From positions 62,001-126,000 of the forward strand of contig JAVTVJ010001861.1 in the NCBI GenBank assembly GCA_034509425.1: 64,000 bases of DNA, given 5' to 3'. The position numbers and the translations under genes were made by a program. The notes below the pieces were generated by a model. That model was given only the letters and a program-made list of their open reading frames with translations. It was not told where the DNA came from and made no database searches. Positions 10,230 to 21,424 of the stretch are shown one piece after another. The stretch comes from Eopsaltria australis (Eukaryota; Chordata; Aves; Passeriformes; Petroicidae). How positions within the stretch are numbered: position 1 is the first letter of the stretch; each line of letters opens with the position of its first letter.

Positions 10230-13200
10230 ATGCGCGTGAAGCCCCCGGGCCCAGTGGTAACGACCAGCGTTGTGCGTGGCTCGCCCGACTACGTCCGAGA
10301 GCCCAAATTCTACCCGCCGGGACACCCGGTGCAGCGGCCCCCAGCCTGCCCGGCCGAGAAGGCGTTATCCTGCAGTGTGCTCAGCTTCCCTGAGGGGTCG
10401 TGCCCCGCCCTCGGCCGGGAGCACCAGGCGGGCTCGCTGCTGCACGGCGACCCGGCCGACCGCTGCCAGAGCGTCCACGGGGGCACCAAGGCGGCCGAGG
10501 ACCTGCTGGGCTGTGCCGGGGAGCCCCGGATCCTGGGGGGCAGCGCGGAGGAGGCATCCGCCCGCGATCGGGCGCCCAAAACCTTCCCCAACGCGACACT
10601 GGCCTCGGGCCGCTGCAACGTAGACAGCATCCTCGCCTTGCTCCGGAGCAAGTGCGGCAACGGGCACATCAACCTCCACCCCGTGGTGCAGCTCATCGAC
10701 ATCATGAAGGACCTCAACCGCCTCTCCGAGGACCTCAAGAACAGTGGGGTGCACCTGGACTGTGGCAGCCTCCGTGGCGGCAGCGGGGCTCACGAGGACA
10801 GCCGCCTCCTACCCGCTGACCGCGACCTCCAGTACAGCTTTTTCTCCTCCCCCTCCCTGGCCAACAGCATCCGCAGCCCTGAGGAGCGGGGGGTGCTCCT
10901 CAAATCCGACCCGTCGCGGCATCCCCGGCCCCCGACACGTGATGGAGAAGCTGACGGCGGCGGGGGGAGCACCCCGCAGCCCCCTGGACACAGTGGGGGT
11001 GTGGGGGGCGTCTCCAAAGCTCCGGCGGATGAAGCCGGCTGCTCCCAGCCCGATGCCAGCGATTACTCGGAACTGGCCGAGGCGGACATCCTGAACGAGC
11101 TGGCCTCCCTGGCTTGCCCAGGGACGCAGCTGCTGGAGTCGCAGGCGATGGAGCCGCAGCCCCAGTTGCTGCCAGCCCAAGAGCTGGACTCCCAATCCCG
11201 GCTGTTGGATTCCCAGTCCCTGGAGTCACAGCCCCAGCTGCTCGATTCGCAGAGCCTGGAGCCGCTGCCGGAGTCGCTGGAGCTGCAAAACCTGGAGCCG
11301 TTGGGGCTGCAGTCGCTGGAGCCGCTCTCTGAGTCGCTGGAGCTGCAGTCGCTGGAGCCCCTGTCCGAGTCGCTGGAGCTGCAGTCGCTGGAGCCGTTGG
11401 CGGAGCCTCTGGGGCTGCAGACCCTGGAGCCGCTGCCCGGAGCGCTGGAGCCCCCGCTGCTGCCCACTGAGCCCTCGCTGCTGGAGCCGCAGCCACTGGG
11501 AGCGGTCTCGGAGCTGCTGGAGGCACAGCCGGGCGCTGGGGACCCTCTGCGGCCACACGGGCTGCAGCCCCGGCTCGGGGGGTGTCCCCTGAGCACTATG
11601 GTGAAGCGGGGTCCCTGCGGGGGCCGGGGGGCCGGGCGCTGTGGCGAAGACCACCGCAAGTACGCCCTGCGCCGGACAGATAAGCCAAAGATGCTGTGCC
11701 GCCGGAGGAGGGCGGGCCGAGGCCGCCGGGTGGACGTCACCCCCGAGAGCCGCGTCCTGTCCCCCCTCGTCCTGCCCGCTGAGATGCCCCCCGGGCCCGA
11801 GGAGCCCGACACCCCACTGCTGAGCCCCCCACCGCCACCACCCCCCACCACGCTGGACCCCGACGAGATGCCCAAAGCCCCCGCGGCGGGGAAAAAGAGC
11901 AAGTGCCGGGGGGTGAGGAAGATGGTGGTGAAGATGGCCAAGATCCCCGTGTCCCTGGGGAGGAGGAACAAGACCACCTACAAGGTGTCATCGCTCAGCA
12001 GCAACTTGAACCTGGAGGGGAAGGAGCTGGCAGCCAGCAGCTCCATGGAGCCCACGCCGCTGCTCAAGATGAAGAACAATGGGCGCAACGTGGTCGTGGT
12101 GTTCCCCCCCGGCGAGATGCCCATTATCCTGAAGCGCAAGCGGGGCCGGCCTCCCAAAAACCTGCTGCTGGGCCAAGCCAAACCCAAGGAGCCCACCCCG
12201 GAAGTGAAGAAGAGGAGGAGGAGGAAGCAGAAGCTGGCCTCGCCTCAGCCCTCCTACATCGCCGACACCAATGACAGCAAAGCCGACTACTCGGACGTGT
12301 TGGCCAAGTTGGCCTTCCTCAACCGGCAGAGCCAGTGCTCGGGGCGCTGCTCCCCGCCCCGCTGCTGGACCCCCAGCGAGCCCGAGTCCATCCACCAAGC
12401 CCCGGACACCCAGAGCATCTCCCACTTCCTGCACCGTGTCCAGGGCTTCCGCCGGCGCGGCGGCAAGGCGGGCGGCTTCGGGGGGCGCGGGGGGGGACAC
12501 GCTGCCCGCGCCGCTCGCTGCTCCTTCAGCGATTTCTTCGAAGGCATCGGGAAGAAGAAGAAAGCCCCCACCGCCCTCCACGCTGACCCCGTGCACCCGC
12601 GAAAGCGCGGTCGGCCAGAGCCCGATCCCGTGGGGAAGCCCAAGCGGAAGCGCCGGGCGCGCAAGAACGGGGCGCTGTTCCCCGAGCCCGGCTCCGGGCA
12701 GAGCTTCGGGGACGGCCCCGCCGCGGAGTGGGGCGCGGCGGAGAAGGGCAGCCCCTGGACCCCCCACCACGGCCACCCCGGCAGCCAGGCTGGACGCAAC
12801 GGTGGCTACCAAGGGGCCGAGGCGAGACCCTTCCATGCGGCGGGGCTGGAGTCGGGCTCCTCCGGCCGCGCTGGTTTCTACGCCGGCAGCGCGCCGTCCT
12901 CGCAGACAGAGACCGGGCCGGAGCGGCACAGCCTCTTCACCGGATACTTCCGCTCCTTGCTGGACTCAGATGACTCCTCCGACCTGCTGGACTTCGCCCT
13001 GTCCGCGTCCCGCTCCGAGTCCCGTAAATCGGCGGCTGCCTACACGGCGCCCCCGGCCGCGCTGCCCGGCCAGCGGGGCATGGCTGCCTACGCTGCCCGC
13101 GGTGGCAAAGTGGCGGCGGCCAACCCCGGTGCCGAAGCCGCTTTCCATGCGGCCATGCAGGGTCGATCGGCATTCCCGCCCGGCCGTGCCTCCGGCGGCT

Positions 13201-15167
13201 ACGGCGTGACCCAAGGCTCGTCAGAGTGCCGGGGCACCGAATCCTTCCCCAAACTGGCCCCGCCATCGGCCGTGTCCCGGTCACCCACGGCTCACCCGGC
13301 GGCCAGTGGCACCCCCGGCTACTCCCCGTACGGCAGCTACGGCAGCGCCGGGCAGAGCGTGGCACCCGCCAGCGTGTTCCCACCAGGAAAGCAGTACCCA
13401 TCAGCACAGGACTGCCCCAACAGCAAGGACTGCAGCTTCGCCTACGGCAGCGGCAGCAGCCTCCCGTCCTCGCCCAGCAGTGCCCACAGTGCCGGCTACG
13501 CGCCACCCACAGCTGGTCCCAGTTTGCCACTGGGAAAAGCCGCCTTCTTCAACAGTGCCGAGCAGGGGGGGCAGTTCTCCAGCGCCGCGCACACCCCCCT
13601 GCGTTGCGACAGCCGGGCCAGCACCGTCTCGCCCGGCGGCTACATGGTGCCCAAGGGGTCAGCGTCCTTCCAGCCCTCACCCGAGAATTGCCGGCAGTTC
13701 CCCAGCGCCGCGCCGTGGGCCTTCCGGCAAGGCTACGGCGGGCTGGATTGGAGCTCAGAAGCCTTCAGCCAGCTCTACAACCCGGGCTTCGAGTGCCACC
13801 TCAATGAACCCAATGTCATCCTGGACATCTCCAACTACACCCCGCAGAAAGCCAAGCAGCAGACGGTCTCTGAGACCTTCTCCGAGTCCTCCTCTGACAG
13901 CACCCAGTTCAACCAGCCGGCTGGCTACCGGCGTGCCAACAGCGAGGCATCCTCCAGCGAGGGCCAGTCCAGCCTCTCCAGCCTGGAGAAGCTGATGATG
14001 GACTGGAATGAGGCATCCTCTGCCCCTGGCTACAACTGGAACCAGAGCGTCCTCTTCCAGAGTAACTCTAAGCCTGGTCGAGGCCGACGGAAGAAGGTGG
14101 ATATGTTCGACACCTCCCACCTGAGCTTCTCCTCCTCTTCCTCTTCTTCCTCCGTGTACCCCTCCAAGAGGAACACAGGACCCCGGCAGCCCCGGGGTTC
14201 CCGAGGGGCTTGTGCCTCCAAGAAGGAGAGGGGGACGGGCAAAGCCAAGTTCCCCACCAAGTCACAGGCGGTGAACCCCCTCTTCCAGGAGAGCACGGAC
14301 CTGGGCTTGGACTACTACAGCGGGGACAGCAGCATGTCCCCCCTGCCCTCCCAGTCCCGGGGCTTTGGGGTGGGGGAGCGGGACCCCTGCGACTACGCCG
14401 GCCCCTACTCCATGAACCCCTCCACCCCCTCGGACGGGACCTTTGTCCAGGGGTTCCAGAGTGACTCCCCTGGTTTGGGGCAGCCGGATTTGGAGAGCAA
14501 GCACTTCCCTGCCCTCCCACACCAGCTGGCGGCCCCCGGCCAGCAGACTGTGTTTGAGGCCAGCTTGCAGAAAGCCTTCTCGCCCAACTGCTCCCCGACC
14601 TTGGCCTTCAAGGAGGACCTCCGGGCAGGCAGCATCCGAAAGCTGCCCGCCTGCGACTCGCTCAAACACAGCATGCAGGGGGGGGCCCTGCCACACGCCC
14701 CACACCTGGCCTGCCGCGACCTCCCCATGCCTCAACCGCACTACGACTCCCCCAGTTGCAAAAATCCCCCGTACTGGTATTCCCCCAACGCCAGCACCCG
14801 CAGCCCTTCGTACGACGGCAAGGCGGGGGCCGGGATGCTGGTAGACTTCATGGGCAGGACGGACCCCCCGTGTCTGAACCCCCACTTGAGCAGCCCGAGC
14901 GGCACCCACCCCTCCAAGGGTGAGAAGGAGCCCTTGGAGATGTCCCGGGCTCACCACCGAGGACCCTACGCTTGTCCCTTGATCAATGACTTGAACATCT
15001 CCCCCGTACCAAGAGACTCAATGTTGCAGCTGCAGGACAACTACAGGTACCCCAGTTTTGCACCCCAAGGGCACCCCGTCATGGCCCCCACCCAGAAGAG
15101 CGGGTTTTTGGGACCCATGGTAGAGCAACAACACCCTGAGGACACTTTTACGGTCACCTCATTGTAG
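10230..15167 (+). CDS. AHDC1: AHDC1 (Gibbin), AT-hook DNA-binding motif-containing protein 1, complete CDS in one exon
   Basis: The 1645-residue protein is encoded by one uninterrupted exon, as in mammals (about 1600 aa in human, from memory). AHDC1/Gibbin is a nuclear chromatin-associated protein; human loss of function causes Xia-Gibbs syndrome. The start is the ATG at 10230 because family homology begins MRVKPPG; the context has A at -3. Visible landmarks: a conserved block with [13 protein letters not shown] near residues 147-180; an L/E/S/Q-rich repeat about 300-436; AT-hook 1 near 491-500 (core RGR 497-499); a basic conserved block from about 556; AT-hook 2 with RGRPP at 638-642; a KKRRRRK basic stretch near 660; a third RGRP at 793-796; an acidic [13 protein letters not shown] block near 908-920; NVILDISNY from 1195; a serine tract after SHLSF; and a C-terminus VTSL that fits a class I PDZ ligand. 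The open frame continues upstream (see findings). Gene identity is certain by recalled similarity; internal functions are from family knowledge. Confidence 0.97.
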   Translation: MRVKPPGPVVTTSVVRGSPDYVREPKFYPPGHPVQRPPACPAEKALSCSVLSFPEGSCPALGREHQAGSLLHGDPADRCQSVHGGTKAAEDLLGCAGEPRILGGSAEEASARDRAPKTFPNATLASGRCNVDSILALLRSKCGNGHINLHPVVQLIDIMKDLNRLSEDLKNSGVHLDCGSLRGGSGAHEDSRLLPADRDLQYSFFSSPSLANSIRSPEERGVLLKSDPSRHPRPPTRDGEADGGGGSTPQPPGHSGGVGGVSKAPADEAGCSQPDASDYSELAEADILNELASLACPGTQLLESQAMEPQPQLLPAQELDSQSRLLDSQSLESQPQLLDSQSLEPLPESLELQNLEPLGLQSLEPLSESLELQSLEPLSESLELQSLEPLAEPLGLQTLEPLPGALEPPLLPTEPSLLEPQPLGAVSELLEAQPGAGDPLRPHGLQPRLGGCPLSTMVKRGPCGGRGAGRCGEDHRKYALRRTDKPKMLCRRRRAGRGRRVDVTPESRVLSPLVLPAEMPPGPEEPDTPLLSPPPPPPPTTLDPDEMPKAPAAGKKSKCRGVRKMVVKMAKIPVSLGRRNKTTYKVSSLSSNLNLEGKELAASSSMEPTPLLKMKNNGRNVVVVFPPGEMPIILKRKRGRPPKNLLLGQAKPKEPTPEVKKRRRRKQKLASPQPSYIADTNDSKADYSDVLAKLAFLNRQSQCSGRCSPPRCWTPSEPESIHQAPDTQSISHFLHRVQGFRRRGGKAGGFGGRGGGHAARAARCSFSDFFEGIGKKKKAPTALHADPVHPRKRGRPEPDPVGKPKRKRRARKNGALFPEPGSGQSFGDGPAAEWGAAEKGSPWTPHHGHPGSQAGRNGGYQGAEARPFHAAGLESGSSGRAGFYAGSAPSSQTETGPERHSLFTGYFRSLLDSDDSSDLLDFALSASRSESRKSAAAYTAPPAALPGQRGMAAYAARGGKVAAANPGAEAAFHAAMQGRSAFPPGRASGGYGVTQGSSECRGTESFPKLAPPSAVSRSPTAHPAASGTPGYSPYGSYGSAGQSVAPASVFPPGKQYPSAQDCPNSKDCSFAYGSGSSLPSSPSSAHSAGYAPPTAGPSLPLGKAAFFNSAEQGGQFSSAAHTPLRCDSRASTVSPGGYMVPKGSASFQPSPENCRQFPSAAPWAFRQGYGGLDWSSEAFSQLYNPGFECHLNEPNVILDISNYTPQKAKQQTVSETFSESSSDSTQFNQPAGYRRANSEASSSEGQSSLSSLEKLMMDWNEASSAPGYNWNQSVLFQSNSKPGRGRRKKVDMFDTSHLSFSSSSSSSSVYPSKRNTGPRQPRGSRGACASKKERGTGKAKFPTKSQAVNPLFQESTDLGLDYYSGDSSMSPLPSQSRGFGVGERDPCDYAGPYSMNPSTPSDGTFVQGFQSDSPGLGQPDLESKHFPALPHQLAAPGQQTVFEASLQKAFSPNCSPTLAFKEDLRAGSIRKLPACDSLKHSMQGGALPHAPHLACRDLPMPQPHYDSPSCKNPPYWYSPNASTRSPSYDGKAGAGMLVDFMGRTDPPCLNPHLSSPSGTHPSKGEKEPLEMSRAHHRGPYACPLINDLNISPVPRDSMLQLQDNYRYPSFAPQGHPVMAPTQKSGFLGPMVEQQHPEDTFTVTSL
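11256..11450 (+). repeat. 36-bp coding minisatellite inside AHDC1
   Basis: A 12-residue unit of the form [12 protein letters not shown] recurs about five times with variants ([12 protein letters not shown], a shortened [20 protein letters not shown]). The array sits in a longer leucine/glutamate/serine/glutamine-rich region, about residues 300-436. The DNA copies are similar enough (ctggagccgctctctgagtc) to suggest recent duplication. Confidence 0.8.
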
Positions 15168-15210
15168 TGTCTGCTGACGTGCCAACCGGACAACGAGGTT
15201 TTGTTACAGG

Positions 15211-15319
15211 GTAGGTGGGGGAGAACCTGGGGGCGAGGGTGGCAGAGGGGGACACAGGGGACCCCCAGGGCCCTTCTCATCGTGTCCCCCTCTCTCTCCA
15301 TGTTGTGTTTCTCTTTCAG
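15211..15319 (+). other. AHDC1 3'UTR intron
   Basis: A 109-bp intron with donor gtaggt at 15211 and acceptor tgtttctctttcag ending 15319. It separates the coding exon from the downstream non-coding exon, as in the mammalian gene. Confidence 0.75.
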
Positions 15320-15401
15320 AGGTAATTTAGCCAGCACTTTTTTCTGGAACACTTTTCAAGTTCTGTATTTAACTGGGATTGGAACCGTTTGTTTGTTTTC
15401 T

Positions 15402-15526
15402 AAAAAAAAAAAAAAAAAAAAAGACAAAAAAAAAAAAAGAAAGAAAAAAGGAGAGAAAAAAGGAGAAAAAAAAAAGGAGAAAAAAAAAGATTTAAAAAAA
15501 GTGAAACAAAAGGAAAAAAATTAATA
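15402..15526. repeat. A-rich low-complexity tract in AHDC1 3'UTR
   Basis: Runs of A broken by single G or C, for example gacaaaaaaaaaaaagaaag. The tract is transcribed if the 3'UTR assignment is right. Confidence 0.85.
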
Positions 15527-15645
15527 ATAATGGATGAAGAGAGAAACCCCCCGTTTTTCCCCCTCCGCACTCAAACTCGCTCCGCCTGCCAACCTCCGGC
15601 TCTGCTTTCCGGACTGCCGCTCCCCCCGCCCCGCAGCAGGACAAT

Positions 15646-15675
15646 CGGACGGACGGACGGACGGACGGACAGACG
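15646..15675. repeat. (GGAC)n microsatellite
   Basis: About seven GGAC units with one terminal variant, in the 3' non-coding part of AHDC1. Confidence 0.9.
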
Positions 15676-15959
15676 GCGCAGACCCCGCCAGGCCCGGCGC
15701 AGGGGCGCGGGCAAGGAGGGCAGGAGGGGATCTGGGGGTCAGCGCTGGGTGCCCCCTGCCCACAGCCCGGCCGGGACCCCCTCGGCCGCCCCGGGGAGGC
15801 TGCTTGGGGATTCTTTTCTTTTTCTTCTCCCTCCCCGTCCGCTCGCTCGCCGCGGGGGTTGCTCTTGCCGGATGGACACCGATGGGTGTTGGGAAGCGCT
15901 GACCCCCCCCAGGCTCTGGCAGCGTCGCCAGCGGGGCTCGGAGACGCCACCATCACCAG

Positions 15960-16628
15960 GTGAGTGCCAGCCGCGCTCCCCAGCCGGTACCGGTCCCCAG
16001 CAGGGTGTGCTGGGTGCTCCGTGCTCTGGGGGGCCCTCCGACCCACCTGCACCCACCCTCTGGGTGCCCCCGGCCCTTCTGAGCTGCGAGCAGCTGCCCC
16101 AGCGAGCATCAAACTGGGGACCCTGCCGGGGGTGGCTGCAGCCCGGGCTGTGGGGTGCAGGACCCCGGGTGTGCCGGAGCTGGGGGGTGCGGGGTGCCCC
16201 AGAGCCCTGAGAGTTTGGGTGCCACATGGGGGGAGCAGGAGCCCAGACAGCCGGGTGCCAGATCCCGGGGGGTGTGGGTGCTGGGTGGGGCTGGGCAAGT
16301 CCCCAGCCCCCTGAGTGAGTGGGTGTCAGACTGGGGGGGGGAGACAGGACCCCGCCCCCGGGGTGTGTGAGTGCCAGATTGGAGGGACAGGACCCCCGCC
16401 CCCGGGGTGTGTGAGTGCCAGATTGGGGGGACAGGACCCCGGCCCCCGGGTGTGAGGGTGTCAGATTGGGGGGACAGGACCCCGGCCCCCGGGTGTGAGG
16501 GTGTCAGATTGGGGGGACAGGACCCCGGCCCCCGGGTGTGAGGGTGTCAGAGCCCGGGTCCGTGGGCGCTGGCTGGGGGTGGGCGCGCACCCCATGGTGG
16601 GACCCTCACTCTCTCCCTCTCCCCGCAG
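15960..16628 (+). other. Possible second intron within AHDC1 3'UTR
   Basis: Donor caccag followed by gtgagt at 15960 and acceptor ctctccctctccccgcag ending 16628 are both near consensus. The interval is GC-rich, contains a 43-bp minisatellite, and looks different from the flanking A-rich UTR. Use of this intron would place an exon junction roughly 680 nt after the stop codon. It could be a chance pair of sites. Confidence 0.35.
16317..16551. repeat. 43-bp minisatellite, about five copies
   Basis: The repeated unit has the core gtgtcagattggggggacag followed by a gaccccggcccccggg block. Copies are near-identical from 16395 onward and more divergent at the 5' side. It lies within the possible 3'UTR intron of AHDC1. 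Confidence 0.85.
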
Positions 16629-17492
16629 CCACGGCCCCCCCGGTCCTGCACCCCCCGCCCATCCCGGCCGCCGGAGCAGAGAGGAGAGGACAGGACAGGA
16701 GAGGAGAGGAGAGGAGGGGGCCACCTCCGAAGGGGACCCCGCCCCCGCCGCCCCCGCTTCGCCCCCGGCCCCCGCCTCGGCCGTGGCGCCGGCGCCGCGT
16801 TCTCTCTCTCCTCCTAGCCAGAAGCAGAGGGACTCTTTAAGTTTTATTTTTTATTTGATTAATTTTCATTTTCTGCACAAAACCAGCAATTGTAAATACT
16901 TTTGAAGAAAAGAAGTTAAAAAAAATGTTTAAGGATAAAAAAAAAATTAAAAAGCTGAAAAATCACAAAAAAAAAAAGAAAGAGAGAGAGAATCACGCAC
17001 CGGAGGGAGAATCCAAAAATGATGGAGAACAGACCTAAAGCATCCAAGAGGTGAATATGCAGCAGAAAAGAGCAAAAACCCCCCCAGTATGCACTGAGAA
17101 AAAATTTATTTACAGATCGAGCAACAAAGAAAAAAAAAAAAAAAGAAAAAAGTAACAATAACCTATTTATTGTATATAATGTTTTATTATAAATCGTGTC
17201 TTGTATATTGCATTCTGTACATCTGCTGTGGTTTTGTGGTGTGCAACTTCCGCATGGGTTCCTTGGGTTTCCGTTGCCTTTTTTTTAATGATTCGATGAT
17301 GATTTGAGTTTTATTTTTATTATTATTCTGAAGAACGAAGGCGGGTTTTTGGTTTTTTGTTGGGTTTTTTGGTTGGTTTTTTGGCAGTACACACCCAAAG
17401 ATCCAAATTTGTACAAAAACTAAAAGGAGTTTAAAAAAAAGAAAAAAAAAAAAAAGAAGAAAAAAATTTTTAAAAAAGGAAAAAAAATAAGG

Positions 17493-17498
17493 AATAAA
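17493..17498 (+). terminator. Candidate AHDC1 poly(A) signal (proximal)
   Basis: AATAAA follows a long A-rich tract and is followed within 25 nt by a GT/G-rich stretch (cttggtggggaggggg) that could act as the downstream element. Confidence 0.45.
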
Positions 17499-18442
17499 TC
17501 AATCACAGACCCTCTTGGTGGGGAGGGGGAGTGGGGGGGGCCAGGGTAGAGGGGGGTCCCTTCCCCAGGGTCCCCGAGGCGGTGGCGGTGACGAGCTCAG
17601 GGTGTGGGTGCGTCTGTGGGTGCCAGGTGGGCTTTGGGGTCCTCTCCTCCCACAAATTCCCTGCGTGTCCCCCCTCCTCAAGAGTTTGGCAACCTCTGTT
17701 CAACTTTGTGGGTTGTGCAAAAAAAAAGAGAGAACACACACACAAAAAGAGAGGAAAACCACCTTGAAATGGATTAAAAAGGCAAAATTCACAACAAAAA
17801 AAAAAAAAAGGGAAAAATACCCAAATTTGGTCAAAAAACCCCCTCCTTCCCCCGCCCCCCCAGCTGCCCTGTGCAGTGCTTGTGCTGCCCTGGCCAGAGG
17901 GGCGCCCCTGTGAGCCCCCCCGGCCCCCGCTTTGCCCCTCAAACGGTCTTTTTGTGTTATTTAGGAAGGAATTTTTAATAGGCACTTTTTTTATATTAAA
18001 AAGAAACCTATATATTGAGCGATGCCCGCTGCTTTCTTGCTTCTCTTTTTTGGGGGAGCACGGCCTGGCTGTGCCGGGGGCGGGCGCTGGAGGGATGTTG
18101 ACCCTCCCTGGATTTAGGGGGGATGCCAGGATCGGGCTTAAGGTGGGAATTGCATCAAGAAAGCTGAATTTTGGTACAAATCGAGATGCGTTGGGACCCG
18201 GGGGCCCCTCCTGCTGCTCCCCCGGGCATGGGTGGCCCTGGGGCCCCGGGGGACAGTGCCAGCGGGCCTGGTGGCACTTTGGGGACCCACGGGGGCTTTG
18301 CAGGCAGGAGGGGCGCCCACCCCTCCCTGGCACCACTGGCGGGGGAAGGGGGCACAGGAATACAGGCGACTTCCCGGTGATGGATGGGAGAAGCGTCAAC
18401 GCCAGAAAGGAGCACAAAAAGGAGGAAAATAAGGACAAAACA

Positions 18443-18448
18443 AATAAA
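18443..18448 (+). terminator. Candidate AHDC1 poly(A) signal (distal)
   Basis: AATAAA in aaacaaataaaattcag. The stretch between the proximal and this site includes an AT-rich block at 17945-18020 that looks like UTR rather than intergenic DNA. Confidence 0.4.
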
Positions 18449-19896
18449 ATTCAGAAATCCACCAACTTCCAGCCTGGGAAGATGAAGGCGGCAGCGTCCT
18501 CCGGGCGAGGAGAGGGGGGGTCGCGGGGTGGGACCAGCTACCTGTGGGTGGGAGAGGTGAGCGGTGCCGGCGGGGTCAGGGCTGCGGCAGAGCGGGGTTT
18601 GGGGGGGCCGGGGGGAGCGGGGGTTGCTATGGAGAGGAACACACGGCGCATACTGATGGATGGGGGAGCGGGGGGGTGTCGGGGCTGCCGGCGCCACCGC
18701 AGCCCGCGGAGATGTTTAATGGGGTGGGGGGATGCTGAGGGACCCCCTCTTTGCTGGGCTGGGGCTGCAACAAAGCTCCCCCCAGGTGGGAGGAGCCCAG
18801 TCCGGTGCAGCCCCCCCCTTACAGGGGGCGAGGGGCGCTCTGAGCACCCAGATGGGCTCACGGGACCCCCACCCAACCTCGGGGTGCTGGGAGGGAACAG
18901 AGAGCCCCTGTCAGTCCCTGGGCCCCGGGTGAAGGCTTTGAGGGGGACTTTATTTCCAGCCCCGCGACCTAAGGGGTGCAGAGTGGGGGTTCAGGGGCTT
19001 CAGGTGGATCACAGACCCCCCCAAGCCTGGCTGGGGGCCGTGTGTGTGAGGATGGGATGAGATGGGTCCCTCAGTACCACCACAAACTGGGGGGCTTTGC
19101 TCCTCTGTGCCTCCCCAGGAACCCTACAGCACCCTCAGGGTGAGCTGGGGGGCGATGTGGGAGGGTCCCACGGGTGCCTGACACCCCCACCTCAAGGTGG
19201 TCCCAGGACTGCTGGTGAGGATGGGATGGGGGTTGTAGCCCCTCCTTCCCACCATCCTCACACAGAGTGACAGGGCTGTGGGGAAAGGGGACCCATCAGG
19301 TGGCACCCCGATGTGCTCCCACTCTGGTGGGCACCAAATGTCCCCTGACTGTGACATAACATGGGGGAAACTGAGGCATGGGAGCAGCTTGGGGGTCCAG
19401 CCATCCCTGGTGCTGTGCCCACCTCCAGCACCCATCCCAAGGTGCTGAACCCCCCCTCTGGCTCCTCCATGACCCCTCTTGGGGGGTCTCTTGGGGACCC
19501 ATGACTCTTCATTCCCAGCTTGGCTCCAATATGATGCTTCCCACAAGCATCAGATTTACTCTTTCCCGCCCCATTTTTTCTCTCTCCCATTTCAGGTCAC
19601 AACAAGCACCACCGAAAGACGATGAAATTCCCCCCCAGTAGCTAAATCCCACCAGGAAGCATCACCCGGCACGGCCAGAGCCTCCCTGTATGACTGACTG
19701 CTTGGACCACAGCTGGATTTCACTTATTTTATTATTTTTTGTCTTTTTTTCTAAAGTCTCAATTATATCTCTCAAGCAGCATGAGCGACTCTGGAGCCTG
19801 AAAAACCTCGTGATGGGGCTGATTGTTGGGGGTTGATCAGCACAGCCCAGCATCGCTTGGGTTTGCTGGGGGAAAGGAGGAAAAAGCACAAAATTT

Positions 19897-19915
19897 GGGG
19901 GGGGGGGGGGGGGGG
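19897..19915. repeat. G19 homopolymer
   Basis: Nineteen consecutive G residues, able to form a G-quadruplex. Confidence 0.9.
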
Positions 19916-20639
19916 AATGATTGTTTTGCTATTTTTTTTATTTGTTTAGCATGGGTTTTTTGAAGGTTTCTGGGAGCTGCTTGTGGGAGCACCCAGGGTG
20001 AGTCCGGCATGGCCACGTGGTGCCCAGGGATGTGGGATGAGCCAGGTCCTGGTGCCTGGCTGTACCTCGGGATGGAAATGATGATTTCAATTAAGCAGAT
20101 CTGCTGGGAGGAGGGTTCTGGCCTCTCAGGATGCTGGAGCTTGGAGACCAGGGATGCTGCAGGACCATGGGATGAGGGATGCTCCACGTCAGAGGGCTCC
20201 AGGGCTGGGCCACCACTGAGCCAGAGCATTGACCGCTCCATCCATGGGGAAGATGGAGGGCGGTGCCAGGCTCCAGCATGCACCTGGCAAAGGCAGCTCT
20301 GCTCCCATTTCTACTTTATCCCATGCCCTTGGAAACACGGCAGGAATTTGCCCTCCTGCCCCTCCTGCCCCTCCTGCCCATCACCTGGGGCCGGAGCCGC
20401 GGGAATTCCTCATTCCCGGGACGATGTGCGGGGACAGAGGACGGTGCACACACGTTGCACATCCATGTGCACCATCAGGCTGGCACGGGAAGCACATGGG
20501 ATGCCTGTGCCGGTTCCAGGCTCTCCGCGAGAGCCGTGTCCCCACCCCAGGCAGGGCAGCAGCAGGAGCCGCCCTCGCCCCGCAGCGCTGGGGCCGGCGG
20601 ATCCGCCGGGAGCTGCCGGGAGGTTTGGACACCCCCTTC

Positions 20640-20780
20640 TCCTTCAAATTAATGGCTGTGCCGTGAAGAAAATTGAAGCCATTATTCTTCGCTCGCATCC
20701 TTTATACCCACCAACTTCAACCACTTGACATGCTAATCACAGCTAACGAGGGAGGGAGGCGATTTCCCACGTCAGACCTG
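20640..20780. promoter_or_regulatory. Candidate conserved non-coding element
   Basis: An AT-rich island in GC-rich surroundings with caaattaatggctg, acatgctaatcacagctaac (POU-octamer-like atgctaat) and cacgtcag. The composition and motif density suggest an enhancer; this is inference without alignment. Confidence 0.35.
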
Positions 20781-21424
20781 CAATCCAGCGCAGCCGGGTG
20801 GGGAACAGCTCCGTGTCGGGGGCACGGGCACCCCAACAGCGGCGCGTCTGCCCCAGCACCGGCCCTTCCCAGCAGCAGCACCCCAGCAAACAGCCCCTTC
20901 AGCCCCAGTGGAGCCCCCCTAGGCTGGTGTCACCCCAGCCTGCCTTCGTCCCCCGTTCCCAGACAGGAAAATGGTGTGGGGAGCATCTCGGTGCTGTCTC
21001 CCAATCCGCCAGCCCTGCTGCCACACCAGCCCTTCCCACCGCCAACAGCCTCTTCAAACACATTGCAGCCCCCCATGCTGGCGTCACCCCAGGCTGTCCT
21101 TGTCCCCCAGCCCAGGACAGCCGGGATGGGGTGTGGGTGGTGGTGGTGGTGCCACCCCGCCATGGGCAGCCCGTGCTGTGCCACAATCCCGCCAGGACCG
21201 GCCCCTGCGGGGGCGGCAGAGCCCAGCTGGAGCACCAGAACACCCCTGCTTTTCCCAGAGGAACGGCCAGGCCCCTGGAAGATGCTTCCAGCCCCCCGTG
21301 TGTCTGTCCCCCCCATCCTCCTTCCGCTCTGCCATGTGCTCCAGGGTCCAGCTGAGCCCTGACGCACTCATTGCACCCGCCTGTCCATCCAGGGCTGGAT
21401 TCAGCCCAGCCGCCAGCCGGGCAG

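Larger units (their letters stand above)
10153..15210 (+). other. AHDC1: AHDC1 main coding exon (with 77 nt of 5' and 43 nt of 3' non-coding sequence)
   Basis: The acceptor is a pyrimidine tract ending cccatag at 10152. The donor is acagg followed by gtaggt at 15211. The stop codon TAG is at 15165-15167, so the first exon junction lies only 43 nt after the stop, inside the distance normally tolerated by nonsense-mediated decay. A large coding exon followed by a separate 3' non-coding exon matches the known human gene structure. Confidence 0.85.
15320..18465 (+). other. AHDC1: AHDC1 3' non-coding region (end uncertain)
   Basis: The region starts after the 3'UTR intron and is AT-rich with long A tracts (15402-15526, 16918-17000, 17128-17155, 17435-17490) and a U-rich stretch near 17280-17380, quite unlike the GC-rich flanks. 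Candidate poly(A) signals are AATAAA at 17493-17498, ATTAAA at 17995-18000 and AATAAA at 18443-18448. I cannot tell which is used; tandem alternative sites are likely. A second possible intron (15960-16628) lies inside. The start is secure; the end is a range from about 17515 to 18465. Confidence 0.6.

Noticed and set aside
11063..11977. Long - strand frames opposite the AHDC1 coding exon
   Set aside because: Shadow frames of a GC-rich repetitive coding sequence; the + strand frame is clearly the conserved one.
15201..15524. 107-codon frame ending in a lysine run
   Set aside because: It is the 3'UTR A-rich tract translated; it spans the 3'UTR intron.
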